A stretch of DNA of 64,000 nt from Schistocerca nitens (lineage: Eukaryota; Arthropoda; Insecta; Orthoptera; Acrididae). The stretch lies in assembly GCF_023898315.1 (NCBI RefSeq), contig NC_064616.1:709247389-709311388 (forward strand), given 5' to 3'. This document shows positions 19,792 to 31,818 of this stretch, one piece after another; within the stretch, counting starts at the first letter, position 1; the number at the start of each line of letters is the position of its first letter. The translations under genes were made by a program, and so were the position numbers. Below the pieces are notes generated by a model. It saw only the letters and a program-made list of their open reading frames with translations, was not told the DNA's origin and did not search any database.

Positions 19792-21199
19792 CACACATCG
19801 AAAAAAGTTTTGCATCACCCCAGTTCCCAGAACCCCTGAAGACAGACGTTGACTGTGGATATTGTATCACAGATACAGTCCCTTTGACTGTTCAGAGATG
19901 TCACTGAACCCGCCTAATGATGTAAACAACCATGCATGAGCAGCGCCTATTAAATGGAGGGGGTCCGACAGCCAATCAGTCCCAGACGTTCCACTAGGAA
20001 GGAGGTACACGGCTCAAGTTGTCAGTAGTTCAACCATGCCTAGAGAGTCAATACCATGGTTTGATCATGTCCACATTGTTACTTTGTGCTAGGAAGACCT
20101 CTCAAAAAGGTAAGTGTCCAGGCATCTCGTGGTGAACCAAAGCAATGTTGTTCGGACATGAAGGAGATACAGAGAGACAGGAACTGTTGATGACATGTCT
20201 CACTCAGGCTGCCCAAGGGCTACTACTGCGGTGGATCACTGCTACCTATGGATTATGGCTCAGAGGAACTCTGACAGCAATGCCACTATGTTGAATAATG
20301 CTTCTTGTGCAGCCACAGGACATTGTGTTATGACTCAAACTGTGAGCAATAGGCTGCATGATGCGCAACTTCACTCCCAATGTCCATGGTGAGGTCCAGC
20401 TTTGCAACCATGACACCATGCAGTGCGGTACAGATGGGCCCAACAACATGCCAAATAGACCAATAAGGACTGGCATCATGTTCTCTTCATCAATGAGTGT
20501 CACATATGCCTTCAACCAGACAATTGTCAGAGACATATTTAGAGGCAACCCGGTCAGGCTGAATGCCTTAGACACACTGTCCAGTGAGTGCATCAAGGTG
20601 GACATTCCCTGCTGTTTTGGTGTGGCATCATGTGGGGTCGACATAGGCCACTGGTGGTCATGGAAAGTGCCATAACGGCTGTACGATATGTGAATGCCAT
20701 CCTTCGACCGATACTGCAACCATATCGGCAGCATATTGGCGAGGCACTCATCTTCATGCATGACAATTCACGCTCCCATTGTGCACATCTTGTGAATGAC
20801 TTCCTTCAGGATAACGAAATCACTCGACTAGAGTGGCCAGCATGTTCTCCGGACATGAACCCTATTGAACATGCCCTGAGGGATCGATGCTGAATTGCCA
20901 TTGAGGAGTGGGACAATCTGGACCAACAGTGTCTTGATGAACTTTTTGACAGTATGCCATGACAAATACAGGCATCCATCAATGCAAGAGGACGTGCTAC
21001 TGGATATTAGAGGTACTGGTGTGTACAGCAATTTGGACCACCACCTCTAAAGGTCTCACTGTATGGTGGTACAACATGTAATGTGTGGTTTTTATGAGCA
21101 ATAAAAAGGGCAAAAATGATATTTATGTTGATCTCTGTTTTTCTCTACAGGTTATGGAACTCTCAGAACTTGGGTGATGCAAACCTTTTTTGATGTGTG
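19792..21199 (+). mobile_element. Dead Tc1/mariner-type transposon (Tc1-2)
   Basis: 1.41 kb flanked by TA (19790-19791 and 21200-21201) and ending in about 28-bp inverted repeats: CACACATCGAAAAAAGTTTT at the left and the complement of CACACATCAAAAAAGGTTTG at the right, both continuing into GCATCACCC. A truncated copy of the same family lies at 39620-40204. The transposase inside is broken. Confidence 0.85.
20195..20893 (+). pseudogene. Tc1-2 transposase remnant
   Basis: Fragments in successive frames: a helix-turn-helix-like part with CHTQTVSNRLHDAQL (about 20330), then FMHDNSRSHCAHLVNDFLQDN (second catalytic Asp) and ACSPDMNPIEHAL (third catalytic residue, Glu) at 20750-20880. The spacing between those two is that of the DD34E class. 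The first Asp region is damaged, and there are frameshifts and stops including TGA after DRC. No activity expected. Confidence 0.75.
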
Positions 21200-21630
21200 T
21201 AAATAAGTCAGTATTCATGTGCAAGTGAGCTCATGATAAATGATGACAGATTGTTGCTAAATGTTATTTAAACTATTGTTTGTACCTCTTTAACAGAACC
21301 ATCTTTCGGTTCTCTTTTCAATTTTGGTGTCCACTAACACATGTGATTGACCATTCTTAAATTAGCACAACTCTTTAATAGCACTTACAATCAACATTTG
21401 AATAATGTTACTGGCAATATAGAAAAGAAGTATGACAAAATATGAGGTATTCATGCCTGTATTCATTTGCTGTGTTATTATGGCATACATGATGTTCTGA
21501 CAAACAGAACATCTGTTGCATAATGAAACAGATATAAAAGACATTGTAAATCAATAAATAAAATAGATAGAGATGCATAGCTCTCAGGGATGGTAGCTAT
21601 AGTGCAATGCTATCATCTGAGATATTGTTT

Positions 21631-22137
21631 ACTGAAATTGCATCAAGTGATTAAAAGTTGTTAATACAGAAGTTCATTGATAACATGTTCATGTATTGTA
21701 CAATATTAACACCTGTAATTTTAAAGATAGTGAAATATTGTTGTGTCATTGTATGCACATCATTTTTCTGGGATTACTGATGTATTTAGATTTGCATTAA
21801 TGTTTGACTGTGAGTTATTGTTGAATCTCAAAGAAGTGCCACTCAGTCATTTTTAAGATTCTCTGCCACTCCACCATTTCTTGGAGCATCTCCTGCATAA
21901 AGGCCATGTGAGTAACAACCATCCAAATTTCAAGCTTTGGGTTTTTCCCCACTTCTGGCAATGCAGCTAGTCTTTGTACCTGGACTAGTTCATACTCATT
22001 ACCTATTTGGAAGCTGGAACTGCCATGGCACACCCTGAGACCTGGGCCCGCAAGTGTTCAGATGTACAACAAATTCATATTACCTCATCACAATAGTGGG
22101 TGGCTGATTAGCTCACCTAAATATGTGTAATGTTACA
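21631..22137 (+). repeat. Dispersed repeat R1, copy 1
   Basis: A 507-base unit that recurs in the same orientation at 46999-47506 with only scattered differences. Its minus strand has a 72-codon open frame (VQVQRLAALPEVGKNPKLEIW, HMAFMQEMLQEMVEWQRI) that is largely preserved in the second copy, so it may be a fragment of a coding element. I do not recognise the family. Confidence 0.75.
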
Positions 22138-22337
22138 TACCTCCACTTAACGTGGCTTGTTAGCTCAATAACTTGGCACATTAAGTAGCACCAAATTTAA
22201 CACACACAACATAGTAAAAACATACATAATGTAATAAATGGAATAACCTACTTGTGTGTCAGAACACTAGTGTAAGTATTTATGTGGTGGTGTGTGAAAC
22301 AGTATGTATCTCAAGAGAAACATCATATTATCAGCTT

Positions 22338-22660
22338 AACAATGTAGAAAAAAAGAAGACACGTCAAGTTGCAGACAGGCATGATTAAAAGACACTCACA
22401 TACAGCTTTTGGCCACAGGCTTTGTCAGTAAAGAGAATCACATACACACAACATTCATACACACACTAACAAGCAAGCACACCTCACGCACACACAACCG
22501 CGAAGTCCATCATCTCGTCTGGAATGCAGCATCATGTGGGATGCAAGCAGCGATCTGGAGGGGGTGGGGACTGCAATTTGATTTGTCTTCTTCATGGTAA
22601 GCAGAAATCTATCTTTGCCTACGTTCTTGATATTCCTATCTGGAGTTTCCATTGTTTGGT
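22338..22660 (+). repeat. MITE-like interspersed repeat
   Basis: Begins with AACAATGTAGAAAAAAAGAA and ends near ATTCCTATCTGGAGTTTCC, with an internal CA-rich part (ACACACAACATTCATACACA and similar). The layout resembles a non-autonomous DNA repeat I have seen in insect genomes, but terminal inverted repeats are poor and there is no second copy in the window. Sequence on either side (22138-22337 and 22661-22904) shows nothing recognisable. Confidence 0.4.
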
Positions 22661-22908
22661 GTTATCAGCTTAAATTTCTTATATGTGTCACAAATTATAA
22701 AATCACACCATATTAATTAAATGCAAAAATAAATTTATAAATTTGAATAAACTCTCTAGTTAGCTCATTATATGCAAAAGTTTTTACTGGTTTTGTGCTT
22801 ATTTGATTGCACCGTTTTTGCTTTGACCACATTGTAGCACTTCACCATCACCATCACAACACATGATCAGTGTTCTGGCATCAAAGATTAGATCAGTCAC
22901 AGTCCAGC

Positions 22909-24683
22909 TGTAACACTACGCTACTGCGCACGATACTTATTAAAGCCTGTACTATGGTAAGTTGACGGGCTTCACCTTATAAGAAAGGATTTTGGTATAT
23001 ATGTTGACCGTGTGTACCAGAATGGAGGCAAAATCAGACTTTCACCCACTCAGTAACAACAATGATACGTCAAGCAAGTCTCAAGTGCAACTACACGTTA
23101 GGACGGACAAGAAACGACACATCAGATGCTACCAAATTGTTAATAATACAGTCGCCAGCCCAATTAGGCATTAACTGAGTTTCTCCCCTGTACAAGTTGA
23201 TGCACTATTATACTATACAACACGTAATAACACTGCATAATATGGTAATTTTTAGAACGAAAAATCTACTGAACTAATAATTTCACTTTCTGTACTAATA
23301 TGGACAAGCCATAAATACACAACAATAAACTATAATGTTTACTACACACTTCGTACTGTCTATTGATCTGATTAAAATCGGGCATAGGTTACCCTAGAAA
23401 TAGCACTTTTGAAACACACATACAATGTCAATTTTGAAAAAGGTAAAACACTAATAAATTTTGGTTTTATATTGACTTTCACTTTGCTGGTCAAATCAGT
23501 TCAGTACACTTCAGAATTTAAATGAACAGAAAAGAAAAAAAAGGGGGGGGGGGGGCGGGGGAGACCCTGAAACTGTTATGATCACTGTACTGAAATTTTT
23601 GTTATTTAAATCATTAAGCACTCAAGATTTCCAATATATGATTTACTACTCTTTTTTGTCTTATTTCTTGCTCATTTAACTACCATTATTTTTTTGTCTC
23701 AAATTAATTAGCCTTCATTTCTAAACCAATTTCAACATTATCTTCCAACTTTGTCAGACCTATATTATTAGCTTATATATTCTTTAACAACAAAGTTCTT
23801 TAAACAGTTTTCTAACATAGATAGGTCTGCAGGTAAGTATTATTAACATAAACTTTAAATCTTCATCTCGGGACACTCAGATTGCACAACATGTGGAAAG
23901 GACCCTGTCTAGGTTAGTGATGAGGATAATTAAATGATAGGACAGTTCTGGAAAAAGTTAAGTTGTTATTAAACAGTCAGGAACAAAAGTAACACTGGTC
24001 CACACGAATACAGTACTAAAAGTTTCAACCTGTTCATGTCGATGCGGCGGTTGGCGGGCGGCGAGATGGCGAGGCGCAAAGCACACATACAATCACAGTT
24101 ATGGCTCTTGATGTATCGACACTTTGCTTCTTCTTAGCGTTGCAATACTTTTCCGTTTAGTGCCTATGGAATATAGCCATGCTGTATAGTCGTCGGAAAC
24201 GGCACATCCGAGGCTCAATGAAATCACGTTTTCCAGGAGAGCCTCCTCGATCCAGAGCGTGTTTCTCAGACCGATGCCCAACTCCGACTACTACTGCTGA
24301 GCCCGTTATGCCGTGCAGCGCCCGTGTGCATTTTCCTGCGCTCGCCTGCCATCCACCTTTTACCGCTCCCCTACAGACAGGGTATTCACCAAAGGTTTTG
24401 CATTCTACATATCCTAATGCATTGCCTACATATGGACCAGACGCACAATTACAACTTCGACATCTTACAATTGTTTCAACATGTCTTACATTTCAATATT
24501 GTTATAATATTACTTGTAATTTGACATAAACATTAATATTCACATCGAAAGTTGTTTATAGTTTCCTCAACACAATGACATGAAAAGAAAAGAAATGAAA
24601 ACAGAATATCAATTACACTAATTTACTAAAATCAGAAGAAAAAATTATTATATGTACAATAGAATAGCGTTGGTGTTGTTACA
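22909..24683 (-). repeat. 3' LTR of G2
   Basis: 1,775 bp bounded by TGTAAC and GTTACA. It aligns along its whole length with 36051-39203 (minus the Tc1 insert) and with the solo LTR. It contains a homopolymeric G tract (23543-23560). The site where Tc1-1 sits in the 5' LTR is empty here (GGTATATATG near 22994-23003). Open frames of up to 116 codons in this LTR recur in the other copies but show no domain, so I treat them as chance. Confidence 0.9.
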
Positions 24684-25507
24684 CATGCCCCTGTTTCCAG
24701 TAAATTTCACTAAGTGCAAATTTGATGGGAACACTAAATTTTATATTTATACAGTGGTTCTGAATCTTTATGTGAATGTCCCAAAAAAATTTATACCACA
24801 AACTTCCTTTCACTCACATTATATAGGTCTACACTTTTTAACATATCAAGAACATTTACTTATCATTCACTTAAGTGCCTTTGGTACAGTCCAACCTCCT
24901 ATCACAACATTATTTAAATAGCAAATTTCTCATTTTTACTAAATTTCTCAAAGAAATAATTTCAAAATCTGGAACACAAACATTTAACTACAAAAGCAAA
25001 TGCAAATATCTATATACACTATAAGACAATTTGTTGCTGCTTGCATTGAATGGCAGTCAATTTCCTTACTTACTAAAAAAAAAGAACACACAATAATATT
25101 TAGAAAAATCACTACATATTTTTGCTGCCTATTATTCAGATTTGGGCAGTCCATTTCGCACCTTTTTATCACATCTCCTGTACCACACTTATAATTCTCC
25201 TTTGACTATTTATCTGCCCTCTTTGATTTTTGGCAGTCCTTTATATTATGACTCATATACTGCCTACTTTGGTTTTTGACAGTCCCATCTTTTATTTGGC
25301 TTGCAGCATTTACCCTTTCTTTTCATCCCTTTTCTCCATACATCTTTACATTTACAGTACATTTGGAAATCTGAAACTCACATAAGTACATTAGCACACC
25401 GATATTGGTACACGTATATTTACAAAGATTAGTTACATTTGGAATAAATTAGTTTCAGCATAAGATACAGCATATTTACTGCAAATTGCTCTCTGAGTGT
25501 ACTTAGG
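24684..25507 (-). other. G2 3' non-coding region and polypurine tract
   Basis: The minus strand reads GGAAACAGGGGCATG directly against the LTR start at 24684, a polypurine tract for plus-strand priming. The rest is A/T-rich with no frame longer than chance. Confidence 0.6.
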
Positions 25508-28500
25508 TCACTCACTTCTAGGAACATACAGTTTCAGGTCCACAGTATTTCTTACACCTAAAGGTCTTTTGGATTTTGGGTAGATCAGGTAGTAAGCATT
25601 ATCGTGTGGAATGTTCTGTATTATATACGGTCAATTAAAAATATATTTAAATTTGGAAATTTCATGGTTCAGTTCACTAGATTTTTCTTGGGTTTTTAAA
25701 AGAACATAATCCCCAATTTTAAATTTTGAAACTTTCAGATTTTTATCATGTCTTTTAGATCTAGATTCAGCTTTTTGCTTCGCCCTTTTTCTGACTAATT
25801 CTTTCTTTTGATTCAACCCCAAGCTTGTACAAGGCGGAAACTCTGGTTTTTCCTCAATTAAACTTTTACTTCTGCTGCCTAACAAAATTTCTTCCGGTGG
25901 GAACCCAGTAGATTCATGATGTAAGGTGTTCATGACATTCTCAAAGTCCGATATAAATCTACACCAGGCTCTATGGTTATGACTGCATTACGTTCTACAC
26001 AATCTCCCGATTTCTCGCATGTACCTTGCAACCGGGTTGCTAGCAGGATGGTAGGCTGAGATATATTTAACCTCCACACCATGTTGCTCCATTCCTTCTT
26101 TCCAAATTTTGGATATGAACTGGGGTCCATTGTCAGATAGTACTGCCTTGGGTTTACCGATGGTTCTGAAGTATTCAACCATCCTACTAAATACAGCTTT
26201 TGCTGTTGCTTTTTTCAAGGGGTATAATTTCACAGACTTTGAGAATACTTCCAAAATTACTAAAATATATGCACAATTTCCCAAAGTCTTTGGGAGGGGA
26301 CCATACAGATCTACTGATAATAATTCTAGGGCGTCTTCAGGTAATGTATTTTGCATTGGACCTCTACTAGTTCTGTTCGGTACTTTGGCCCTTTGACAGA
26401 CATCGCACGACTTAATTCGTTCATTTACCTTCTTACTGACACTATCAGCAATCACTATTACATTATTCAATTTATCCAAACATTTCTTTGGCCCACTATA
26501 CCCCAATGCTAAATGAAAATAATCTATGACATCAGTATCAAACTGGTGTGGCCAACATACTCTCCATTCCTCAGTGACTAAATCTTTCCTCCTATATAAA
26601 ATGCCTTTAAAAATTTTGTAATATTTCTTAATTTGAGGATACTGCACACTGTCAAAATTTACCTTCACAGATTTCCATGTCGGATCCTCATTCTGATGGT
26701 ATCTCATATTTTTACATATTTGCTCAATTTTCCTTTTTCCTGAAACCTCTTTCATATACCTGATCTGAAAAGTACCCTCTTCGCCATTTTCATTGAGCAC
26801 TTCACTCATACCATTAGGCAATCGAGATAAAGCATCTGCCACATAATTCTCAGTACCCTTAACATAGCAAATCTCGTAATCAAATTGTTGCAGGTACAAA
26901 GCCCAACGAGTTAGCCTACCATTAAGTAAACGACAATCTTTAAGAAAAGTTAAAGCTTTGAGGTCAGTATGTATGATGAGCTTATGGCCCCACAGATAAT
27001 TTCTGAATTTCTTTAACCCCCATATAATGGCTAAAGCTTCCTTTTCCGATATAGTGTAGTTTCTCTCGTATTTTGTTAGAGTTCTACTTGCAAACGCAAT
27101 AGTCCTGTGTTCGATTTCTTTGCCATTGCAGATTTCTTGGAAAACTTCTATACCAATTCCATAAGCACTGCTGTCAGTACTCATGTGGAAAGGTTTTGAC
27201 AGTATGGGGTGATGCAAAATATTGTCATTCAAAAGTTCACTTTTTAAATTTTCGAAATCTCTCATACACCCTTCAGTTCACACAAAAGCACTATTTTTCT
27301 TAAGTAGATTATTCAAATGATGACTATTAAAAACTTGCCCCTTGACGAATTTTCTATAGAACCCACATAAACCTAAAAAGGCTTTCAACTGTTTTCTATT
27401 TCTAGGAGCTGGACATCCTGCTATTGCATTTAACTTTTCCGGGTCCTTGCCAATACCGGTCGTAGTAATAATGTGCCCCAGAAACTTTATTTCCGACTTC
27501 ACAAATTTACATTTCTTCCACTTAAGTGTCATGCCCCCTGCTTGTAGAGCAACAAACACTTTCTGCAATAATTCACAATGCTCTTGCCATTCTTCTGTAG
27601 CAATCAGTAAATCATCTACATAAATGGTTAGCCGGGAACTCAATTCTCTCCCTAATACAAAGTCCAGTGCCCTAATAAATACTGCCACAGAAGTGCTAAG
27701 CCCAAATGGCACTGCTTTATACTGATAGCGTTTCCTGGCGAATAGAAAAGCGGTATATTTACGGGATTCTTTACTCAATGGGATTTGCCAGTATCCGGCA
27801 GTCATGTCCAGACTGGTTGAATACTTCACATTATAAAATTTTTGGAGCATTTCGTCCAGATTTTCAGGTCTGTCTATTTCCTTCTTTACAATTTTGTTCA
27901 AAGTCCTGGCGTCGATAACTACTCTCACTCCCCCATCCCTTTTGTTCACGATGATAAGGGGACTATTATATTCGCTGCTACTCCGTTCGATTACACCCCA
28001 TTCTATCATTTTATCTATTTCCACTTGCACAGCCTGCCTCTTTGATATGGGTACTGAAAACGGTCTTACAAATAAAGGCTTATGCTCTATTGTCTCAATC
28101 TGGTATTCGAAGATCTTAACTAGGCCAGGTTTGTCCGAAAATACGGTGCTATTACTTTCTAAAATATCAAGCAATTCTGTTTTCTGATCAGGAGATATCT
28201 CCTTCAAATTTTCCACAATTTCTTTAAAATTATGCCCCTGCTTGTCACTCTCATCTATTAACCTCTGGACATGGTACACCTCATACATGTTTGTCAAACC
28301 ATCATTCCCTTGGTCGATCTCCAACAATAAAGAATCAATTTCTGAATCGAACACCTTCCCATTTTCCTCAAATTTTAATTCCAAATTCATAGATGCATTA
28401 TTAATTTTGATCACTTCCTGGCTACAATCAATAATAACCTTTTCTTTATCTAACCAATCTATTCCCAGAATCATTTCAGTACTCAAGTCTGGCACAACCA

Positions 28501-30037
28501 AAAAATCGTGTTCAAATTTTTGTCCTTTTATACTAAATTCAACCAAAATCTGGTTCTTTACCGGCTTGTTAGTCTTGCCCGTAGCACCAACAATTTTTAC
28601 ACCCGTCACTGACATAATTACTAGTCCAGGCTTATCACAAATGTGTTCGAAAAACGACTGGGAGATTGCGCTTATCTGAGATCCAGTATCAAGAAGTACT
28701 TGCAATTTCACATTATAAATTTCAACTGGTATTACAGTTTGTTTAACCGTCGAATGTTTTTCATTGTTGTGGTCTTCCCTAAGCACATCCGGGTCGACGA
28801 TAACATCGTCCCAAGATATGCTTTTAACATTCACCTCACCTATATCTGGCGGTTTCTTTGGTTCCGGGAGTTCAAAGTCATTAATTACTTGAACTCTTTG
28901 TAAAATAGATCCTGAGTCGTCAGGTGGCTCTTTCTTTCTTTGTTCAGCCTCAACATCTGGATTTTGTTTTGAAACTACGTCGTCATTAGGTACAATATCG
29001 CAATTAGCTGTATCCCCATTATTTACACTAGTACCGAAATATTCGTCATCTGAACTATCGTCAGAATCCGACCATTCTGGATCGCTTTCAGGTTCTAACA
29101 TAAAAGCTTTTCTGAGACAAGCACTAATTTCTCCCTCTGCATTTTTGTCAGGCTTTAATTTTAATTCAATATCCTCTTTTGACAAAACGGCCTCATTATC
29201 AGCTTTACTCACATCCACTGTTACTTCATATTTAGTGTAATCCTCGTGGACTTCAATTACTTTTAGGTAATCACCTGCCTCTTCCCCACGGTGCCTTTCG
29301 GTAGCAGCTTGTACTGTTGGCGGATTGTTAACAGAAGTTACTTCCTCGTCAATGCTTAGGATTTCATCCTCCAATTCCTTTCTATCTTTAACCTTCGTCC
29401 TATTGGCAGCACGCGTACTTTGCGCGGCGCTATTTACTCTCTCCTCTTCAAATTCGGACCACGTCACCTTATCGTCGTCCCTACTATCTCCTTTTTCACT
29501 AATTAACCTCCTTGTCTCATACTGCTTCTTAAAATCCTCCCACTCACATTGCTTAAGGCCCTTGTACAGATCGTTGATCTGCACACGCCAATTACTTACT
29601 TCCGCTAATTCATTCTCGCCATTTACTTCATTGCTAATACTGCTTACCGCACCTCTCTGTGTATCCACAGTTTCATCTATTATTTCCTTCGCCACGGAAT
29701 TATCACTCGTAATGTATTCACCAGCTCTTACGGCTATGTTCGTACCTAATGCTGCCGCCTTGCTAGCGGCTTCTCTCTGAATAGCTGTTCTGCTAGAGTG
29801 GGCCGTTGCCCTCTGATGCTACACTCGCCTGTTAACAAGTATCGCTCTGCGCGGTGAAGATGACTCATTCGCTCTCGCACCTGACGCTTGTTTCGCAACA
29901 ACACGTTGCGGCGTTCCACGCCTGTCTCTAACCTGTCTCATAACTTTACTGTCAGTTCGGTAACCTTTCTTAAATTGGGGCCGGTATGTACTGTCCGCTT
30001 CCGTTTGGCCCGCAACGTTCGCGGAAATCAGTTTCCC
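25508..30037 (-). pseudogene. G2 pol polyprotein (protease, RT, RNase H, integrase), four nonsense codons
   Basis: One reading frame, -1 relative to gag and overlapping its end, runs from 30037 to 25508. It is broken only by stops: TAG 29821-29819, TGA 27280-27278, TAA 25990-25988 and TGA 25633-25631. Domains in order: an acidic N-terminal region, aspartic protease (VLLDTGSQISAIS, near 28690; later MILGIDWL), RT (VVIDARTLN, SLDMTAGYWQIPL, VPFGLS, IYVDDLL near 27620), RNase H (STDSSAYGIG, SEKEALAI, HTDLKAL, ADALSRL), integrase zinc region (LALGYSG then CDVCQRAK, with His changed to Tyr), integrase core (VDLYGPLP, LSDNGPQF) and a C-terminal PYIIQ..NAYYL segment. The third integrase catalytic residue is changed: NPVARYM where the related element G3 has NPAERYM (GAA to GCA). 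The apparent start at 29695 is a GTG and is not the true start. Confidence 0.9.
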
Positions 30038-31496
30038 GCGTCGTTATTATTTTGCGCGGTGTACCCTCTACCGCGATCTGTATAACTTCCTCTTCCTTTT
30101 CCTCTACCTCTACCTCTCTGTATCATATTGACGCGAACGCCATCGCCGTCATTTCTCTCGTCATTATTGCGGTTATTCCTGCTACCAAAATTCTGAAAAT
30201 TGGCACGACTTTCGCGCCAGTGGTCTTCGTCTTCGACCCTTTCGAGAAATGCTTGGAAGCTGCGATGATTGCTTCCCACGTATCTCTTTGAATCTTCTGG
30301 AAGCTTTTTGTATAGCTCCCATATTATTTCAGAATCGGATCTTCTCCCTCTTAAGTGTGTCAACTTTCGGTACCAATATTCGCAGAAATCTTTCAAATAA
30401 TTTCTGCCCCTGTTATCATGAAGCTTGGCCATGATAAACTCGCGCCACAAATGATCCTGTTTTTGTTCGGACCAATATTCTTCCGTAAACTTTTGCTTAA
30501 ATTCTTCGAACGTCATTCGTTCGGTATTCAAATTAATTCCCCAGCGCTTAGCATCACCTGCTAAGGCGCTAATTACAACGTTTATCTTTTGCTGATCAGA
30601 CAAGTGTTCAGGAAACATCCTCTCGCAATTTTTGATGAAATCTAACGGATGCCATCCGTTATGTTTCTTGGCGGGATTGAAGCGTTCCTCACCTTCCAAC
30701 AGCTTCGTAAATGGTGTGCCATTACAGACAACACCAGGTCTATCTTTAATTTTACTCTCAAGATCGAAAATTTTGCCTTGAATTTTCGAAGTATTTTGTT
30801 CACATTTTTGTACACATCCGGTAACTTTTTTACCTAAATCTCTTTCAGTGTCTGAAACTGCCTTTTTCAACTGTGTGATTCCGTGTTGACATTCGTTTAC
30901 GATCTCAGTTTTAAGACCGAAAACTTTTTCGTCTACTTTTGTTTCGACTAGAGGCTCTACTTTCTCTAGGATGTTGAGAATTTCAACATCGAACCTACTG
31001 TTAATGTTGCCAATTTCCCCCTGCATAGTATCCATATTTTTGTTAATGGTGTCAATTTCAAATTTCATAGTATTTACCACAGAACTTAAATTACCCACTT
31101 TTTGTTCTACCTGTTCTATTTGTTTACTAATTTTAATTCCTTGTTCTTCGACCTGTGCTTTAATCTGACCAACTTGTGTTTTAAGCTGCTCGTCAACGTG
31201 TGTTTCAAGCTGATTAACCTGATTACTGACTTGTTTTTGAAGCTGACCATTCTGTGTTTTGAGCTGCTCGGCAACGTGTGTTTTAAGCTGATTATTCTGT
31301 CCTGCAATTTGTTTGGTTAATTGTTCAAATAAATCGTTCATGCTTACAATTTTCACACTGTTCTGTTCTACGGAATCTGTGTGTTCCGATCCCACTTCAA
31401 AAGTTTCTTTCGGTTCTTTCTTTATCTGTGGTGAATCAAACATGTCAGTGGATTCATTCATGCTCCCTGCCGCCGTTGGATAAGCAGCTGCAGCAG
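30028..31496 (-). pseudogene. G2 gag, main part
   Basis: Open from an internal ATG at 31461 for 477 codons, and in the same frame for a few codons upstream to the CR1-A insertion. Residues 45-175 are a long coiled coil of Gln/Val/Leu-rich heptads (QLKTHVAEQLKTQ, QVEEQGIKISKQIEQVEQKV). A capsid-like domain follows (WHPLDFIKNCERMF, ALAGDAKRWG, FKQKFTEEYW) near residues 268-400. The C-terminus has no CCHC knuckle; it is Arg-Gly-rich (RGRGRGKGRG, DRGRGYT), which could bind RNA. The N-terminal 70 codons lie beyond the LINE at 35683-35893, so the gene is split. Confidence 0.8.
30031..30037 (-). promoter_or_regulatory. Candidate -1 ribosomal frameshift site at the gag-pol junction of G2
   Basis: The minus strand reads G-GGA-AAC-TGA, where TGA (30030-30028) is the gag stop. 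GGGAAAC fits the X-XXY-YYZ slippery heptamer in the gag phase, and a -1 slip enters exactly the frame that encodes pol. I could not test for a downstream pseudoknot or stem. Confidence 0.65.
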
Positions 31497-31818
31497 CAAG
31501 TCGTATACTCCTAGCTCACTCATTTGTTACATAGTTTAATTCTTAATTTCTTTGCGTGTTTTTGGTACTAGCATTGTTTAATTCATAAATTTCGGGCGTA
31601 TTATAGTATTTGAGAGTTGTAGCATCGCGTTTTAGTACCTGAATAGTGTAAAATCGCGTAGTCTCCTTCCGCCGCCGAGCAGTGTGTCAGCAGTGCGCAA
31701 GTAGCAGCATTACTGCATTTACTAGGCAATCTTGTATTTTAATAACATTTAAATTTTGTCGATTTGTTTGCGCTCTCTGTAGATTAGTTCAGAAGTTCTT
31801 TGCACAACAGTTTTTAGC

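Noticed and set aside
22400..22560. CA-rich stretch as a functional microsatellite
   Set aside because: It is an irregular part of a repeat family, not a pure array.
23543..23560. G-quadruplex regulator
   Set aside because: A homopolymer run could form one, but it varies in length among LTR copies and nothing else supports a role.
24179..24529. Protein-coding gene in the LTR (116-codon frame, repeated near 38698)
   Set aside because: The frame lies wholly in a repeated LTR, overlaps other frames on both strands, and shows no domain.
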